DNA of 32,882 bases from Candidatus Wallbacteria bacterium (GCA_016213845.1 JACQZN010000108.1:1-32882); one strand, 5' to 3'; counted from the first letter of the stretch, positions 17,408-25,309 are shown. Notes: generated by a model not told the origin, from the sequence alone. Translations and numbers: made by a program.

Positions 17408-19551
17408 CGGTCCTCCACTGTCGCGAGCGCTGCCCGCGCGCGCGCGTTGGCTGGCTCCATCCCGAGCGCCGTGCGGAAGTCGGCGCGCGCCTCGTCACGC
17501 AGGCCCATCTGACGGTACATGTAGCCGCGCTCCAGCCACCATGCAGCCTTCGTGTCCCGCACTGGATCGAGCGCTGCCCTCGCGGCGGCCAGGGCCAGCG
17601 GTGTCAGCGGATGCGTCGACTCCTGACCCTTCGGGATGTCGGGCGAGGTGACCCGCACCAGGTCCCACCAGTACCGGAAGGGGCGCTGGTTGAGCGTGGC
17701 CGCGAAGGCGAGCACCCGGCGGGCGTCTTCGATCCGCCGGTCGTTCCGGTAGCAGAGCCCCAGGTCGTGCCAGAGGATGTCGGCCCTCGGATTCAGCGCC
17801 AGCGCGCGCCCCAGGTGCTGGTACGCCTCCTGCCGTGTCTTCTCGGGATCGTCCTCGGTCACCGCGATCAGATCCAGGGCGCCGCCGATCTGTCTGAGCC
17901 CGCTCGAGACGTTGTTGGCCAGGTGCAGCGCAAAGCCGCGCCGCCAGAGGGCCTCCCAGTGATTGGGCGCCAGGCGCACGGCGCGCTCTGTCCCCTCGAG
18001 CGCCTCGCGGTGCCGGCCCTCCTCGAAGTCCCGCTGGCAGGACTGCATCAAGGCGCCAAGTGGCGTTCCCGCGGGCGCCGTGGTGGGGGTCGTGCCTCCG
18101 AGCGGCGGCGGCAGCGCCAGGCGCGCGCCGGCCCGTCGCCGGATGCGCAAGCTCGCGCCTGCCTCGCGCCGCCGGGCAAGGGTCTGGAGCTCCAGCCGGT
18201 TGTTCCCGTCGACCAGGAGCGCCGCCAACCCGACGGGGGTTGCGCTGCCGGCCGGCTGCCCGTTGACCCGCGCCAGGCGCCCTGCCGTTCCCTTCGGCAT
18301 CCACTCGGCCTCGACTATCTCGGAGGCGCCTGCGATCCCGACCTCCAGCGCCTCGATCCGATCGTCCGTTCCGCAGGGCGACAACGTGAGCGAAGACTCG
18401 GCCAGCAAGTAGTCCGTCGCGAGCTTCACCGCGAGGCTGCGCCGCTCGCCCAGCGTTGCCGCGGGCCCCCCCTGCGGGCTCTTGGGAGCGGCCGGAACCA
18501 CCGGGGACACGGGCTGCGCCGGAGCGGCCGGCCCCTTCCAGCTGAGCCCGACCGCCACCAGCGCGATCAGCGCGAAAGCCACGCCGGCCAGCGCCTGCCA
18601 CCCGTGCGTGGGCGAGGGCGGCGCCGCAGCCGCAAGCGAGCTTGCCGACGACGCGCCCGGCCGAACACCCGAGCGTTGACCTGAGCCTCTCGGCCGCGAG
18701 ACCCGCTGCGTCGTTGCGACCGGCGCCGCACGAGTGCCCGCGACCTCGCCGAGCGCCGCTCGCAACTCGGCGGCGCTGCCGAACCGCCGCGCCGGGTCCG
18801 GGTCCATCGCCTTGCGCACGGTGCCCAGCAGCGCGTCCGGCACGCTTCCTTGGAGCCGCGCGATTGCCGCATCCGCGTCCACCGGCGTGCCCTTCATCAT
18901 TCCGAGCACCTCGGCGCCAGAGTAGGGTGCGGTGCCGGCGAGCAGCTCGTAGAGCAGTACGGCGACCTGGTAAAGGTCCGATCTCTCGTCGGATTCCGCT
19001 TCGCCGAAGAGCTCCGGGGGCAGGTACGGCAGCGTGCCGATCAGGCTGCCGGCCCGGGTCATGCGCGTGGCGTCGGACTCGCGGGCGAGACCGAAGTCGG
19101 AGAGCAGTGCCGTCCCGTCCGGCCGGACGAGGACATTGGCGGGCTTGATGTCCCGGTGAAGCACGCCGACCGCGTGGACTGCTTCGAGGGCCCCGAGGAC
19201 TTGCGAGGTGATCGCGACGGCCTCGGAGACGCCCAGCCGCTTGCCCTCGCCCACGCGACGGTCGAGCGACGAACCGGGCGCGAACTCCATGCTGTAGTAG
19301 AGGCAATCTCCGTCGTCGCCGAAATCGTAGAGCGGGATGACGTGCGCGTGGCGTATGCGCGCCAGCGAGCGTGCCTCGCGCGTGAAGCGCGCGCGATCCT
19401 TCTCCGCGCTCGGGCCGCCGACCTTCACGACCTTCAGCGCCACCTCCCGGTCGAGCCCGTCCTGCCGCGCTCGATAGACCGCTCCCGAGCCGCCCGACCC
19501 GACGAGCTCGACGATCCGGTAGGACTTGAAGGTGTCGCCCGCTTTCAGCAT
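17404..19551 (-). CDS. Membrane Ser/Thr protein kinase with C-terminal TPR-like region
   Basis: A 715-aa protein. The kinase domain spans residues about 11-270: glycine loop GSGGSGAVY (18-26), catalytic Lys40 in VALK, HRDIKPANVL (132-141), DFGLA (152-156) and LPPE (177-180). An Ala/Ser/Pro-rich linker leads to one membrane helix at about 318-337. The extracytoplasmic part has a poorly conserved middle section and helical repeat sequence from about residue 520 (HREALEGTERAVRLAPNHWEAL, DEARADFRTALGMEPANARA), typical of TPRs. This matches PknB-like receptor kinases. It is transcribed with a GNAT gene overlapping its 3' end. Confidence 0.93.
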   Translation of the reverse strand: MLKAGDTFKSYRIVELVGSGGSGAVYRARQDGLDREVALKVVKVGGPSAEKDRARFTREARSLARIRHAHVIPLYDFGDDGDCLYYSMEFAPGSSLDRRVGEGKRLGVSEAVAITSQVLGALEAVHAVGVLHRDIKPANVLVRPDGTALLSDFGLARESDATRMTRAGSLIGTLPYLPPELFGEAESDERSDLYQVAVLLYELLAGTAPYSGAEVLGMMKGTPVDADAAIARLQGSVPDALLGTVRKAMDPDPARRFGSAAELRAALGEVAGTRAAPVATTQRVSRPRGSGQRSGVRPGASSASSLAAAAPPSPTHGWQALAGVAFALIALVAVGLSWKGPAAPAQPVSPVVPAAPKSPQGGPAATLGERRSLAVKLATDYLLAESSLTLSPCGTDDRIEALEVGIAGASEIVEAEWMPKGTAGRLARVNGQPAGSATPVGLAALLVDGNNRLELQTLARRREAGASLRIRRRAGARLALPPPLGGTTPTTAPAGTPLGALMQSCQRDFEEGRHREALEGTERAVRLAPNHWEALWRRGFALHLANNVSSGLRQIGGALDLIAVTEDDPEKTRQEAYQHLGRALALNPRADILWHDLGLCYRNDRRIEDARRVLAFAATLNQRPFRYWWDLVRVTSPDIPKGQESTHPLTPLALAAARAALDPVRDTKAAWWLERGYMYRQMGLRDEARADFRTALGMEPANARARAALATVEDR

Positions 19552-19629
19552 GCGTGGATCAGTCTACTCGCTCATCCCGGGTTCGCTCGGGCCGGCATGC
19601 GCTACAGTGGCGCGCGGAAAGGAGCCGCG

Positions 19630-19980
19630 GTGGTCTACGACGTAACGCTGGCTGGGCTGCTCGAGGACGCGCTCGCAGGTCTTGGCGCGGTCACGAGCCG
19701 CAAGATGTTCGGAGGAGTCGGCTACTTCGTCGACGGGGAGATGTTCGCGTGCGTCTGGCAGTCAAACGTCATCCTCAAGCTCTCGGAACCCGATCGCGCC
19801 GAGGCGCTGGCGATGCCTGGCGGGTCGACGTTCGATCCCGCCGGCGGCCGCCCGATGAAGCAACTGGTGGTGCTATCCGAGGATCTCCTCGATGACGCAA
19901 CCCGGCTCCGGGAGTGGGCGCGACGAAGCCACGGTTACGCGCGGACTCTCGCAGGAAAGCCGAAAATGAAGAAGAAGTAG
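19630..19980 (+). CDS. TfoX N-terminal domain protein
   Basis: A 116-aa protein with the TfoX_N pattern: SRKMFGGVGYFVDGEMFACVW, then a strand region ending at about residue 80, and a Lys-rich tail. Stand-alone TfoX_N proteins are small cytosolic proteins of unclear role, distinct from full-length competence regulators. The start is taken as the GTG at 19630 because AAAGGAG ends 5 nt before it and the resulting length fits the family; an ATG at 19597 is an alternative. Divergent from the kinase gene. Confidence 0.8.
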   Translation: MVYDVTLAGLLEDALAGLGAVTSRKMFGGVGYFVDGEMFACVWQSNVILKLSEPDRAEALAMPGGSTFDPAGGRPMKQLVVLSEDLLDDATRLREWARRSHGYARTLAGKPKMKKK

Positions 19981-20002
19981 GGCCAGGCGCAACGCCAGTG
20001 GA

Positions 20003-20059
20003 GCGATAGCACAAGAGTCGTACGGTCTCTCTCTCCGGGCTTCGCCCTGGAGTGGAATC
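20003..20059. repeat. 57-nt intergenic repeat, copy 2
   Basis: Second copy of the element at 11177-11233 (42 of 57 positions identical, no gaps). It lies in the 117-nt gap between the convergent TfoX and quinone oxidoreductase genes. Its hairpin is CTCCGGGC-TTC-GCCC(T)GGAG, 8 bp with one bulged T. The outer GTTGTAC/GTACAAC arms of copy 1 are not preserved as a pair here. Confidence 0.6.
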
Positions 20060-20097
20060 AGTGGCGCGCACTTGGGAGTGCCGCCCGTCCGCCGCCG

Positions 20098-21129
20098 TCA
20101 GACCGTGAGGATGACCTTGCCGATCGTGCGGCGGCTGCGCAGCGCTTCCTGCGCCTCACCCGCGCGGTCGAACGGGTAGACGCTGCCGACGACGGGTTTG
20201 AGCCGCCCTTCGTTCCAGAGACGGGTCAGCTCGCCGAATGAGCGGTCGGCCAGGTCCCGGTCCTCGAAGAGGTAGACCAGGTTGAACCCCGAGACGGTCT
20301 TGTTCTCGCCGATCATCTGGAGCGGATCGACCTTCGGGCGGCGCAGCCACTGCCAGGCGAGCTTCGCCCAGTTCGCCCGAGGCCCTGCCGGCATCATCGT
20401 GGCCGCGCCGAAGGCGATGATTCGGCCCTTGGGCGCGAGCAGCCGGTAGCTCTTCTCGAAAACTTCGCCCAGGACGGAGTCGAGAACCAGATCGACTCCG
20501 CGGCCTTCCGTGCTCGAGCGGACGATCGGCTCGAAGTCCTGCGTCACGTAGTCGATGACGTGATGGGCGCCGTGCTGACGCGCGACCTGGAGCTTCTCGG
20601 CAGAGCCGGCAGTGGCGAAGATTTCGACGGCGTGGCGGCTGGCCAGCTGGAGCGCCGCGATACCCACGCCGCCGGCCGCTGCGTGGATCAGCACCTTCAT
20701 CCCGTCGCGCAGGTGCCCGAGCTCGTAGAGCGCGTAGTGCGCCGTGACACTGACGCAGGGGAATCCGGCGGCCTCCTCGAATGACGCATCCGGCGGCATC
20801 TCGAAGCAGAAGGTCTCGGGCACGTTGACGACAGTCGCGTACGCGCCGAACCTGGTCGCGCCCGCGACGCGCTGGCCGGGCTGGAAGCCAGTGACCTGCG
20901 CCCCGACGGCCCGCACGATGCCCGAGACCTCGAAGCCCGGCACGAAAGGCGGTGGAGGGGCCGCCTCGTAGAGGCCGAGCCGCTGGTACACGTCAGCGAA
21001 GTTGAGTCCGATGGCGCGCGTCTGGATCTGCACCTGGTGGGCTTCGGGCGGGGGCAGCGGGAGCTGGCGCCTCTGGAGGACTTCCGGCCCTCCGTGGCGC
21101 GTCACGACCATCGCTTCGCAGTGCGTCAT
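20098..21129 (-). CDS. Zinc-independent quinone oxidoreductase (MDR superfamily, VAT-1-like)
   Basis: A 343-aa protein. GLNFADVYQRLGLY and PPPFVPGFEVSGIV are the substrate-domain motifs of QOR-type medium-chain reductases, and AAAGGVGIAALQLA (about residues 149-162) is the NAD(P)H-binding glycine motif. Zinc-ligand cysteines of alcohol dehydrogenases are absent. The long insertion with PRANWAKLAWQWLRRPKVDP before the last Rossmann strands matches the VAT-1 homolog subgroup. It would reduce quinones or enones with NADPH in the cytosol. It is followed upstream by the desaturase gene on the same strand with a 64-nt gap. Confidence 0.92.
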   Translation of the reverse strand: MTHCEAMVVTRHGGPEVLQRRQLPLPPPEAHQVQIQTRAIGLNFADVYQRLGLYEAAPPPPFVPGFEVSGIVRAVGAQVTGFQPGQRVAGATRFGAYATVVNVPETFCFEMPPDASFEEAAGFPCVSVTAHYALYELGHLRDGMKVLIHAAAGGVGIAALQLASRHAVEIFATAGSAEKLQVARQHGAHHVIDYVTQDFEPIVRSSTEGRGVDLVLDSVLGEVFEKSYRLLAPKGRIIAFGAATMMPAGPRANWAKLAWQWLRRPKVDPLQMIGENKTVSGFNLVYLFEDRDLADRSFGELTRLWNEGRLKPVVGSVYPFDRAGEAQEALRSRRTIGKVILTV

Positions 21130-21193
21130 TGTCCGGTGCGGCTCCTTTTGTCGCGCGACGCCGACAGTGTAGCGTGCACGACGGCCGCTACGT

Positions 21194-22309
21194 CTAGCGC
21201 AGCCGGCGAATTCCCAGGGCGCTGGCGAAATCCGGAGGCGGCCGCGCAGCGGCGATGGCGGCCGCCGACGGCATCTGCACCTTCGTGACGAGCCGCAGAC
21301 GCTCGAGGATGCGGATCAGGAGCCAAGTGATGTCGAGCTGCCACCACTCGAGGCCGTGGCGCGCGCTGAACGGGTAGGCGTGGTGATTGTTGTGCCACCC
21401 CTCTCCGAAGGTGAGGACGGCCGTCCAGAGGCAGTTCGTGGAGCGGTCCGGGTTGGCGAATGCCTGGTACCCCAGGGTGTGCGCGGCGGAGTTCACGAGC
21501 CAGGTGGAGTGGTTGGTCAATACCGCGCGCACGAAGACGCCCCAGAGCAGGCCGTCGAGGCCGCCCACGAGCCAGCAAAGAATCGCCCAGCCTGCGCCGA
21601 GCTGCCAGTAGGCGCGCTTGAGCTTCACGTAGAAGGGATCGCGCAGCAGGTCGGGCGCGTGGCGCAGCAGGTTGCCGGGCGTGACCCATTCGAAGTACGA
21701 GGTGGCGATCCAACCCAGGTGGCTGTGGAGCAGTCCGCGCGTGGCGTCGTGCGGGTCCTTGTTGCCGTCGGAGTAACGATGGTGGCGCCGGTGGATGGCG
21801 ACCCACTCGATGGGGTCGCCCTGGAAGGCGAGGCAACCGATGACTGCCGTGGTGCGCTCCAGCCAGAGCGGTGCCACAAACGAGCGATGGGCCAGCAGCC
21901 TATGGAAGCAGAAGGTGATGCCCAGACAGCCGCAAAGCGCGCTGGCCGTCAGGACGCACACCCAGGCAAACACCGACGAGCGCGTCACGATCGTCCAGGC
22001 GGCAAGCAGATGAGCGAGCGCCAGGAAGAACACCAACGTCCGGCCCGACGCGCGTTGAAAGGGGAGCAGCCGGGTGAGCCGGCCCTGGGCGCCGGTTACT
22101 CGCGCAGGCACCGCCAGAGCGTCGAGCTCGGCGTCGAAGGCCGAGGCCCCGCGCGCGTCGGACGCTTCCCCGCGCGCGCCGACTCCTCCCCTGTCGGATG
22201 GATTCTCTAGGTCGGCTTGCATCGATCCGGGCGAGTGCCATCCCGAAGCTACCGGGTCTTGCGCGCCGAAGAGTGACGTCACGATGACGTGCTCGTGACG
22301 ATTGTTCAT
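21194..22309 (-). CDS. Acyl-CoA / fatty-acid desaturase (delta-9 type)
   Basis: A 371-aa membrane protein with all three histidine boxes of the front-type desaturases: HRLLAH (136-141), HRRHH (173-177) and HNNHH (306-310), separated by paired hydrophobic segments. It is expected to bind a di-iron centre and introduce a cis double bond in an acyl chain at the membrane. The N-terminal 80 residues are low-complexity and unconserved; the real start may be the ATG at 22222 (MQADLENPS), as neither site has a clear Shine-Dalgarno. Divergent from the ABC exporter. Confidence 0.92.
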   Translation of the reverse strand: MNNRHEHVIVTSLFGAQDPVASGWHSPGSMQADLENPSDRGGVGARGEASDARGASAFDAELDALAVPARVTGAQGRLTRLLPFQRASGRTLVFFLALAHLLAAWTIVTRSSVFAWVCVLTASALCGCLGITFCFHRLLAHRSFVAPLWLERTTAVIGCLAFQGDPIEWVAIHRRHHRYSDGNKDPHDATRGLLHSHLGWIATSYFEWVTPGNLLRHAPDLLRDPFYVKLKRAYWQLGAGWAILCWLVGGLDGLLWGVFVRAVLTNHSTWLVNSAAHTLGYQAFANPDRSTNCLWTAVLTFGEGWHNNHHAYPFSARHGLEWWQLDITWLLIRILERLRLVTKVQMPSAAAIAAARPPPDFASALGIRRLR

Positions 22310-22338
22310 GCGGGTCGACGGCGCGTCGGTTGACCTGC

Positions 22339-22429
22339 TTCGACAGGCTCGGCCGCACCGGATACCATGAGGTGCACGCGTTGCCCGTGTGGCGCGTCGA
22401 ACATCGCGGGGACCGCAGAGCCTGTCGAA
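22339..22429 (+). repeat. 12-bp inverted repeat bracketing the ABC exporter leader
   Basis: TTCGACAGGCTC at 22339-22350 and its exact reverse complement at 22418-22429. The right arm runs into the A of the exporter's ATG. The arms are separated by 67 nt. It could fold the leader over the start codon, or be a REP-like dispersed repeat, since this string resembles short repeats I recall from many genomes. Confidence 0.5.
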
Positions 22430-24255
22430 TGACCTCCAATCCCATCCTCTACCTTGCCGGCCGGGCGTGGGCGTTCGCCGGAACGCACCGCTGGCTGATG
22501 CTGGTTTACCTGGCGCTCTTCGCGTGCGCCCAGGCGATCAGCCTTGCCGAGCCGTTCGTCATCGGGCAGATGCTGAACGCCATTCAGCAGGCGTCGGGCA
22601 CGGGCGGTCTACTGCGGGACGTGGCGAAGGGCGCAGGTCTCTACCTGTTTCTGCAGCTCGCGTTCTGGCTTTTCCACGGTCCCGCGCGGGTTCTGGAACG
22701 ATTCGTGGCGTTCCGCATCCGCGTGCAGTTCCGCTCGACCCTCTTCCGAATTGCCACCGAGCTGCCGCTGCAGTGGCACAGAGACAATCACTCCGGCGAC
22801 TCCATCGACCGGATGAATCGCGCGGCCACGGCGCTCTTCGAGTTCTCCCAGACCTCCTTCATGCTCATCTACATGTTCCTTCGTCTGGGCGGTGCGCTGG
22901 CAATCCTGCTCTGGTTTTCGCCGGCGGCGGGTGTGGCGACGCTCGTGACGACGGCGGCGACCTTCGGGCTGGTGTTCGCTTTCGACAAGGTGCTCTACGG
23001 CCACTACCGCTCGATCAACGCTTTCGAGCGCCGGGTCGCATCCGCGGTCCACGACTACGTCACGAACATGGCGACAGTGCTGACGCTGCGGCTGGAGTCG
23101 CGCGTGCTCCGGGAGACCGTGCGGAGGATCGAGGGCTCGTTTGCCACGTTCCGCGCCAACGTCACGCTGAACGAGGTGAAGTGGTTCCTCACCAACATGC
23201 TGATCGGGTTGATGATCGCGGTGGTGCTGGCCTGGTACGCGCACTCGACGCTCGCGGGCGGGCAGGCGCTCCTGGGCGGCACGCTTTTCGCCCTCTTCGA
23301 GTACCTGCGACGGATCGGCGATTCTTTCTTCGAGTTCGCCAATCTCTACGGGATGACCGTGAGGCAGTCGGCCGACGTCCGGGGTGCCGAGACTCTCGAA
23401 GAGGCGCACCGGCAGGTGGCGGCCAACGTGCACGCCGCGCCGTTGCCCGAGGGCTGGAGCGCGCTCGGCATCCGAGGCCTCTCGTTCACCTACCAGGACG
23501 AGAAGCTCCGCGCCCACCACCTGGAGGACGTGTCGATCGAGCTCCGGAAGGGCAAATCGATCGCGCTCGTCGGCGCCAGCGGCAGCGGCAAGTCGACGCT
23601 CCTGACGCTCCTGCGCGGGCTGCATCCGGTCGATCGCGCCGCGATGAGCTGCGACGGCGCGCCGGTCGAAGGCGGTCTGAAACCCCTGGCCGCGTGCACG
23701 ACTCTGCTGCCGCAGAACCCCGAGATTTTCGCCGACACGATCCGGTTCAACATCACGTTCGGTGTGGAGGCCGACGACCAGGAGGTCCTCTCGGCCATCC
23801 GGCTGGCGCGGTTCGACGGAGTTCTGGAGCGGCTGCCGCGCGGGCTCGACACCGACGTCTCGGAGAAGGGCGTGAACCTGAGCGGCGGCGAGCGGCAGCG
23901 GCTGGCGCTGGCGCGCGGGATCTTCTTTTCGCGCGAGAGCGACGTGGTGCTGCTGGACGAGCCGACCTCCAGCGTCGACGCGCACAGCGAGAAGCTGATC
24001 TACCTCAACCTGCTGGAGCTCTACCGGGACCGGGCGCTGGTCTCGTCGGTGCACAAGCTGCACCTCTTGCCGCTCTTCGACCGCATCTACGTGCTCTCGG
24101 ACGGCCGCGTGATCGAGCAGGGCGATTTCTACACGCTGCTCGATTCCGGCGGCGCGCTCACCGCGCTCTGGGGAAGCTATCAGGCCGCCGAGCGTGCTCC
24201 CGACGGTCCGCGAGACACCGCCCCTTCCGAGCTGGCGTCCGCGCCGGTGAATTGA
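22429..24255 (+). CDS. ABC exporter, fused membrane and ATPase half-transporter
   Basis: A 608-aa protein: a six-helix ABC exporter membrane domain (residues about 20-310) followed by an ATPase domain. Walker A GASGSGKST (382-390), signature LSGGERQR (484-491), Walker B VVLLDEP (506-512) and H-loop His542 (SVHKLHLL) are all intact. It would act as a homodimer or with an external partner to export a lipid, peptide or drug; the cargo is not evident. The start at 22429 removes a 33-residue N-terminal extension without membrane character; no clear Shine-Dalgarno is present, and an inverted-repeat arm occupies that position. Confidence 0.92.
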   Translation: MTSNPILYLAGRAWAFAGTHRWLMLVYLALFACAQAISLAEPFVIGQMLNAIQQASGTGGLLRDVAKGAGLYLFLQLAFWLFHGPARVLERFVAFRIRVQFRSTLFRIATELPLQWHRDNHSGDSIDRMNRAATALFEFSQTSFMLIYMFLRLGGALAILLWFSPAAGVATLVTTAATFGLVFAFDKVLYGHYRSINAFERRVASAVHDYVTNMATVLTLRLESRVLRETVRRIEGSFATFRANVTLNEVKWFLTNMLIGLMIAVVLAWYAHSTLAGGQALLGGTLFALFEYLRRIGDSFFEFANLYGMTVRQSADVRGAETLEEAHRQVAANVHAAPLPEGWSALGIRGLSFTYQDEKLRAHHLEDVSIELRKGKSIALVGASGSGKSTLLTLLRGLHPVDRAAMSCDGAPVEGGLKPLAACTTLLPQNPEIFADTIRFNITFGVEADDQEVLSAIRLARFDGVLERLPRGLDTDVSEKGVNLSGGERQRLALARGIFFSRESDVVLLDEPTSSVDAHSEKLIYLNLLELYRDRALVSSVHKLHLLPLFDRIYVLSDGRVIEQGDFYTLLDSGGALTALWGSYQAAERAPDGPRDTAPSELASAPVN

Positions 24256-24284
24256 GCCCGGCCGGCTTCCCGGCGTACTCCGCG

Positions 24285-24316
24285 AAAGCAAGAACCCCGG
24301 ACCTTGCGATCCGGGG
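24285..24316 (-). terminator. Intrinsic terminator of the structured RNA
   Basis: On the minus strand a 9-bp stem, CCCCGGATC pairing with GGTCCGGGG, is closed by a GCAA tetraloop and followed by TTCTTGCTTT. One pair is U-G on the minus strand but A-C on the plus strand, which supports minus-strand function. It could also terminate the ABC exporter transcript less well from the other side. Confidence 0.75.
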
Positions 24317-24904
24317 CTCCTGGTGGTGATTGCGTTCTCGCGGGGTCTTCTTCGGGCGGGCTCGCGGCCAACCTTGCGGCCGACTGCTCACTCACCCGTG
24401 CCTTTCGGCACCCTCTTGGGTCCAACCACTCGATCCTTTGCGACGAGGCCTTGCGGCTCCATCACTCCAGACAACCTGCTGACGGCGTTGATCCCACTCG
24501 TTCTCCGGGCCCGGGAATTGATGCGATCGCTTCGGGGGTCCTGGCGCCACGTGGAACCTTGTTGCTCGGAGAGCCGGCGTCAGACTCTGAACTCTCCAGC
24601 CGGGGCAACTCGGGGGTCTTCGTTGCCTTCAGTACCGTTCGTCAAAGGGTCCTGCTTCGCGGCTTTCACCGCTAGGCTCCATGGACGACCCTTGTCCAAC
24701 CACGTCCTCTGGTACTCGAGGACCCCGGGGCCACTACTGATTCAGGGCTTGCACCCTCGCCGTTCCCTCGGGCCTGACGGCGCTTGCGGCGGCTTTCACC
24801 GCCACTCCCCGAGTGGCTCTGCAGAGCTGCTCCGGGACCTCCATCCGTTACTGATTGCCTCTGGGCGACCCCGCCCGTTTCGCGGCAACCTCTCCGTTTG
24901 GAGG
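24285..24904 (-). ncRNA. Large structured noncoding RNA candidate (about 620 nt), family not recognised
   Basis: No credible reading frame exists here. On the minus strand there is a sigma-70-like promoter, many stem-loops and a terminator. Stems with GNRA loops include GTGCC/GGCAC with GAAA (24398-24411), CGGCC/GGTTG with GCAA (24369-24382), GGGT/GCCC with GCAA (24745-24756), and GCGGT/GCCGC with GAAA twice (24659-24672, 24788-24803). Other stems: GGCAAC/GTTGCC (24604-24627), GGAGAG/CTCTCC (24568-24597), TGGAC/GTCCA (24682-24698), CCACTC/GAGTGG (24802-24816), a GGGCG/CGCCC stem (24863-24876) and a 5' hairpin (24889-24907). In several the closing pair is U-G on this strand and C-A on the other, fixing the strand. 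I looked for RNase P, tmRNA, SRP, 6S and group I/II intron cores and found none. The transcription start is estimated at about 24904. Confidence 0.8.
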
Positions 24905-24910
24905 AGGGGG

Positions 24911-24939
24911 AGTGTACCACCGAGCAGGATCGAAGTCAA
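24911..24939 (-). promoter_or_regulatory. Sigma-70-like promoter of the structured RNA
   Basis: Minus-strand -35 TTGACT (24934-24939) and -10 TACACT (24911-24916) with a 17-bp spacer, preceded by an AT-rich stretch unusual in this GC-rich DNA. This is the best consensus match I found in the window. Transcription should start near 24904. Confidence 0.8.
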
Positions 24940-24946
24940 CGACTTT

Positions 24947-24964
24947 CTCGAAAATTCTTTCGAG
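24947..24964. promoter_or_regulatory. Inverted repeat CTCGAA-N6-TTCGAG upstream of RNA promoter
   Basis: A perfect inverted repeat (7-bp arms CTCGAAA/TTTCGAG on the minus strand, 4-nt centre) ending 7 bp upstream of the RNA's -35 box. The same half-sites at the same spacing recur at 31011-31028. It may be an operator, or the stem of an acpP terminator, although no T-tract follows. A 10-bp palindrome GAGTCGACTC overlaps its outer edge (24962-24971). Confidence 0.5.
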
Positions 24965-25000
24965 TCGACTCCGGGTGCAGCGCAGCCGCGCCGCGCGGCC

Positions 25001-25258
25001 TCAGGCTGCGACGGGCAGGGCCTGCTTCTCGAGGACGAACTCGATCGCGTCGCGCACCGTCCGGAGCCGCTTGCTCTCCGTCTCCTCGATCTCGATGCCA
25101 AAGCACTCCTCGAGCGACATCGCCAGCTCAACGGTGTCGAGGGAGTCGGCTCCCAGGTCCGTCACGAACGAGGCCTGGTCCGTCACCATCTGGCTGGGAA
25201 CGTCCAGCTGTTTGCACACGAGGGCTCTGACTTTCGCTGCGATCTCGATTTCGGTCAT
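25001..25258 (-). CDS. acpP: Acyl carrier protein
   Basis: An 85-aa acidic helical protein with the phosphopantetheine site GADSLDTVEL (Ser39), the normal acyl carrier motif. A GGAGG lies 10 nt upstream of the ATG. It would carry acyl chains as thioesters for fatty-acid or related synthesis. No fab or polyketide genes lie beside it; the nearest lipid gene is the desaturase 2.7 kb away. The helix II-III region (LEECFGIEIEETESKRLRTV) differs somewhat from typical AcpP, so a dedicated pathway carrier is possible. Its stop is followed by the RNA promoter region. Confidence 0.93.
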   Translation of the reverse strand: MTEIEIAAKVRALVCKQLDVPSQMVTDQASFVTDLGADSLDTVELAMSLEECFGIEIEETESKRLRTVRDAIEFVLEKQALPVAA

Positions 25259-25309
25259 CTTGAAGCTGCCTCCAGCTCTCGAAGTCTTTCGTCGGTCCTT
25301 GGGCCTGTC

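Noticed and set aside
22609..24291. Minus-strand open frame (560 codons) over the ABC exporter
   Set aside because: Antisense shadow of an exporter with all its motifs intact; no domains of its own.
24321..24326. Minus-strand CCACCA just before the RNA terminator, suggesting a tmRNA or tRNA-like 3' end
   Set aside because: There is no T arm (GGTTCGA-type), no acceptor pairing with the 5' end and no tag-peptide frame.
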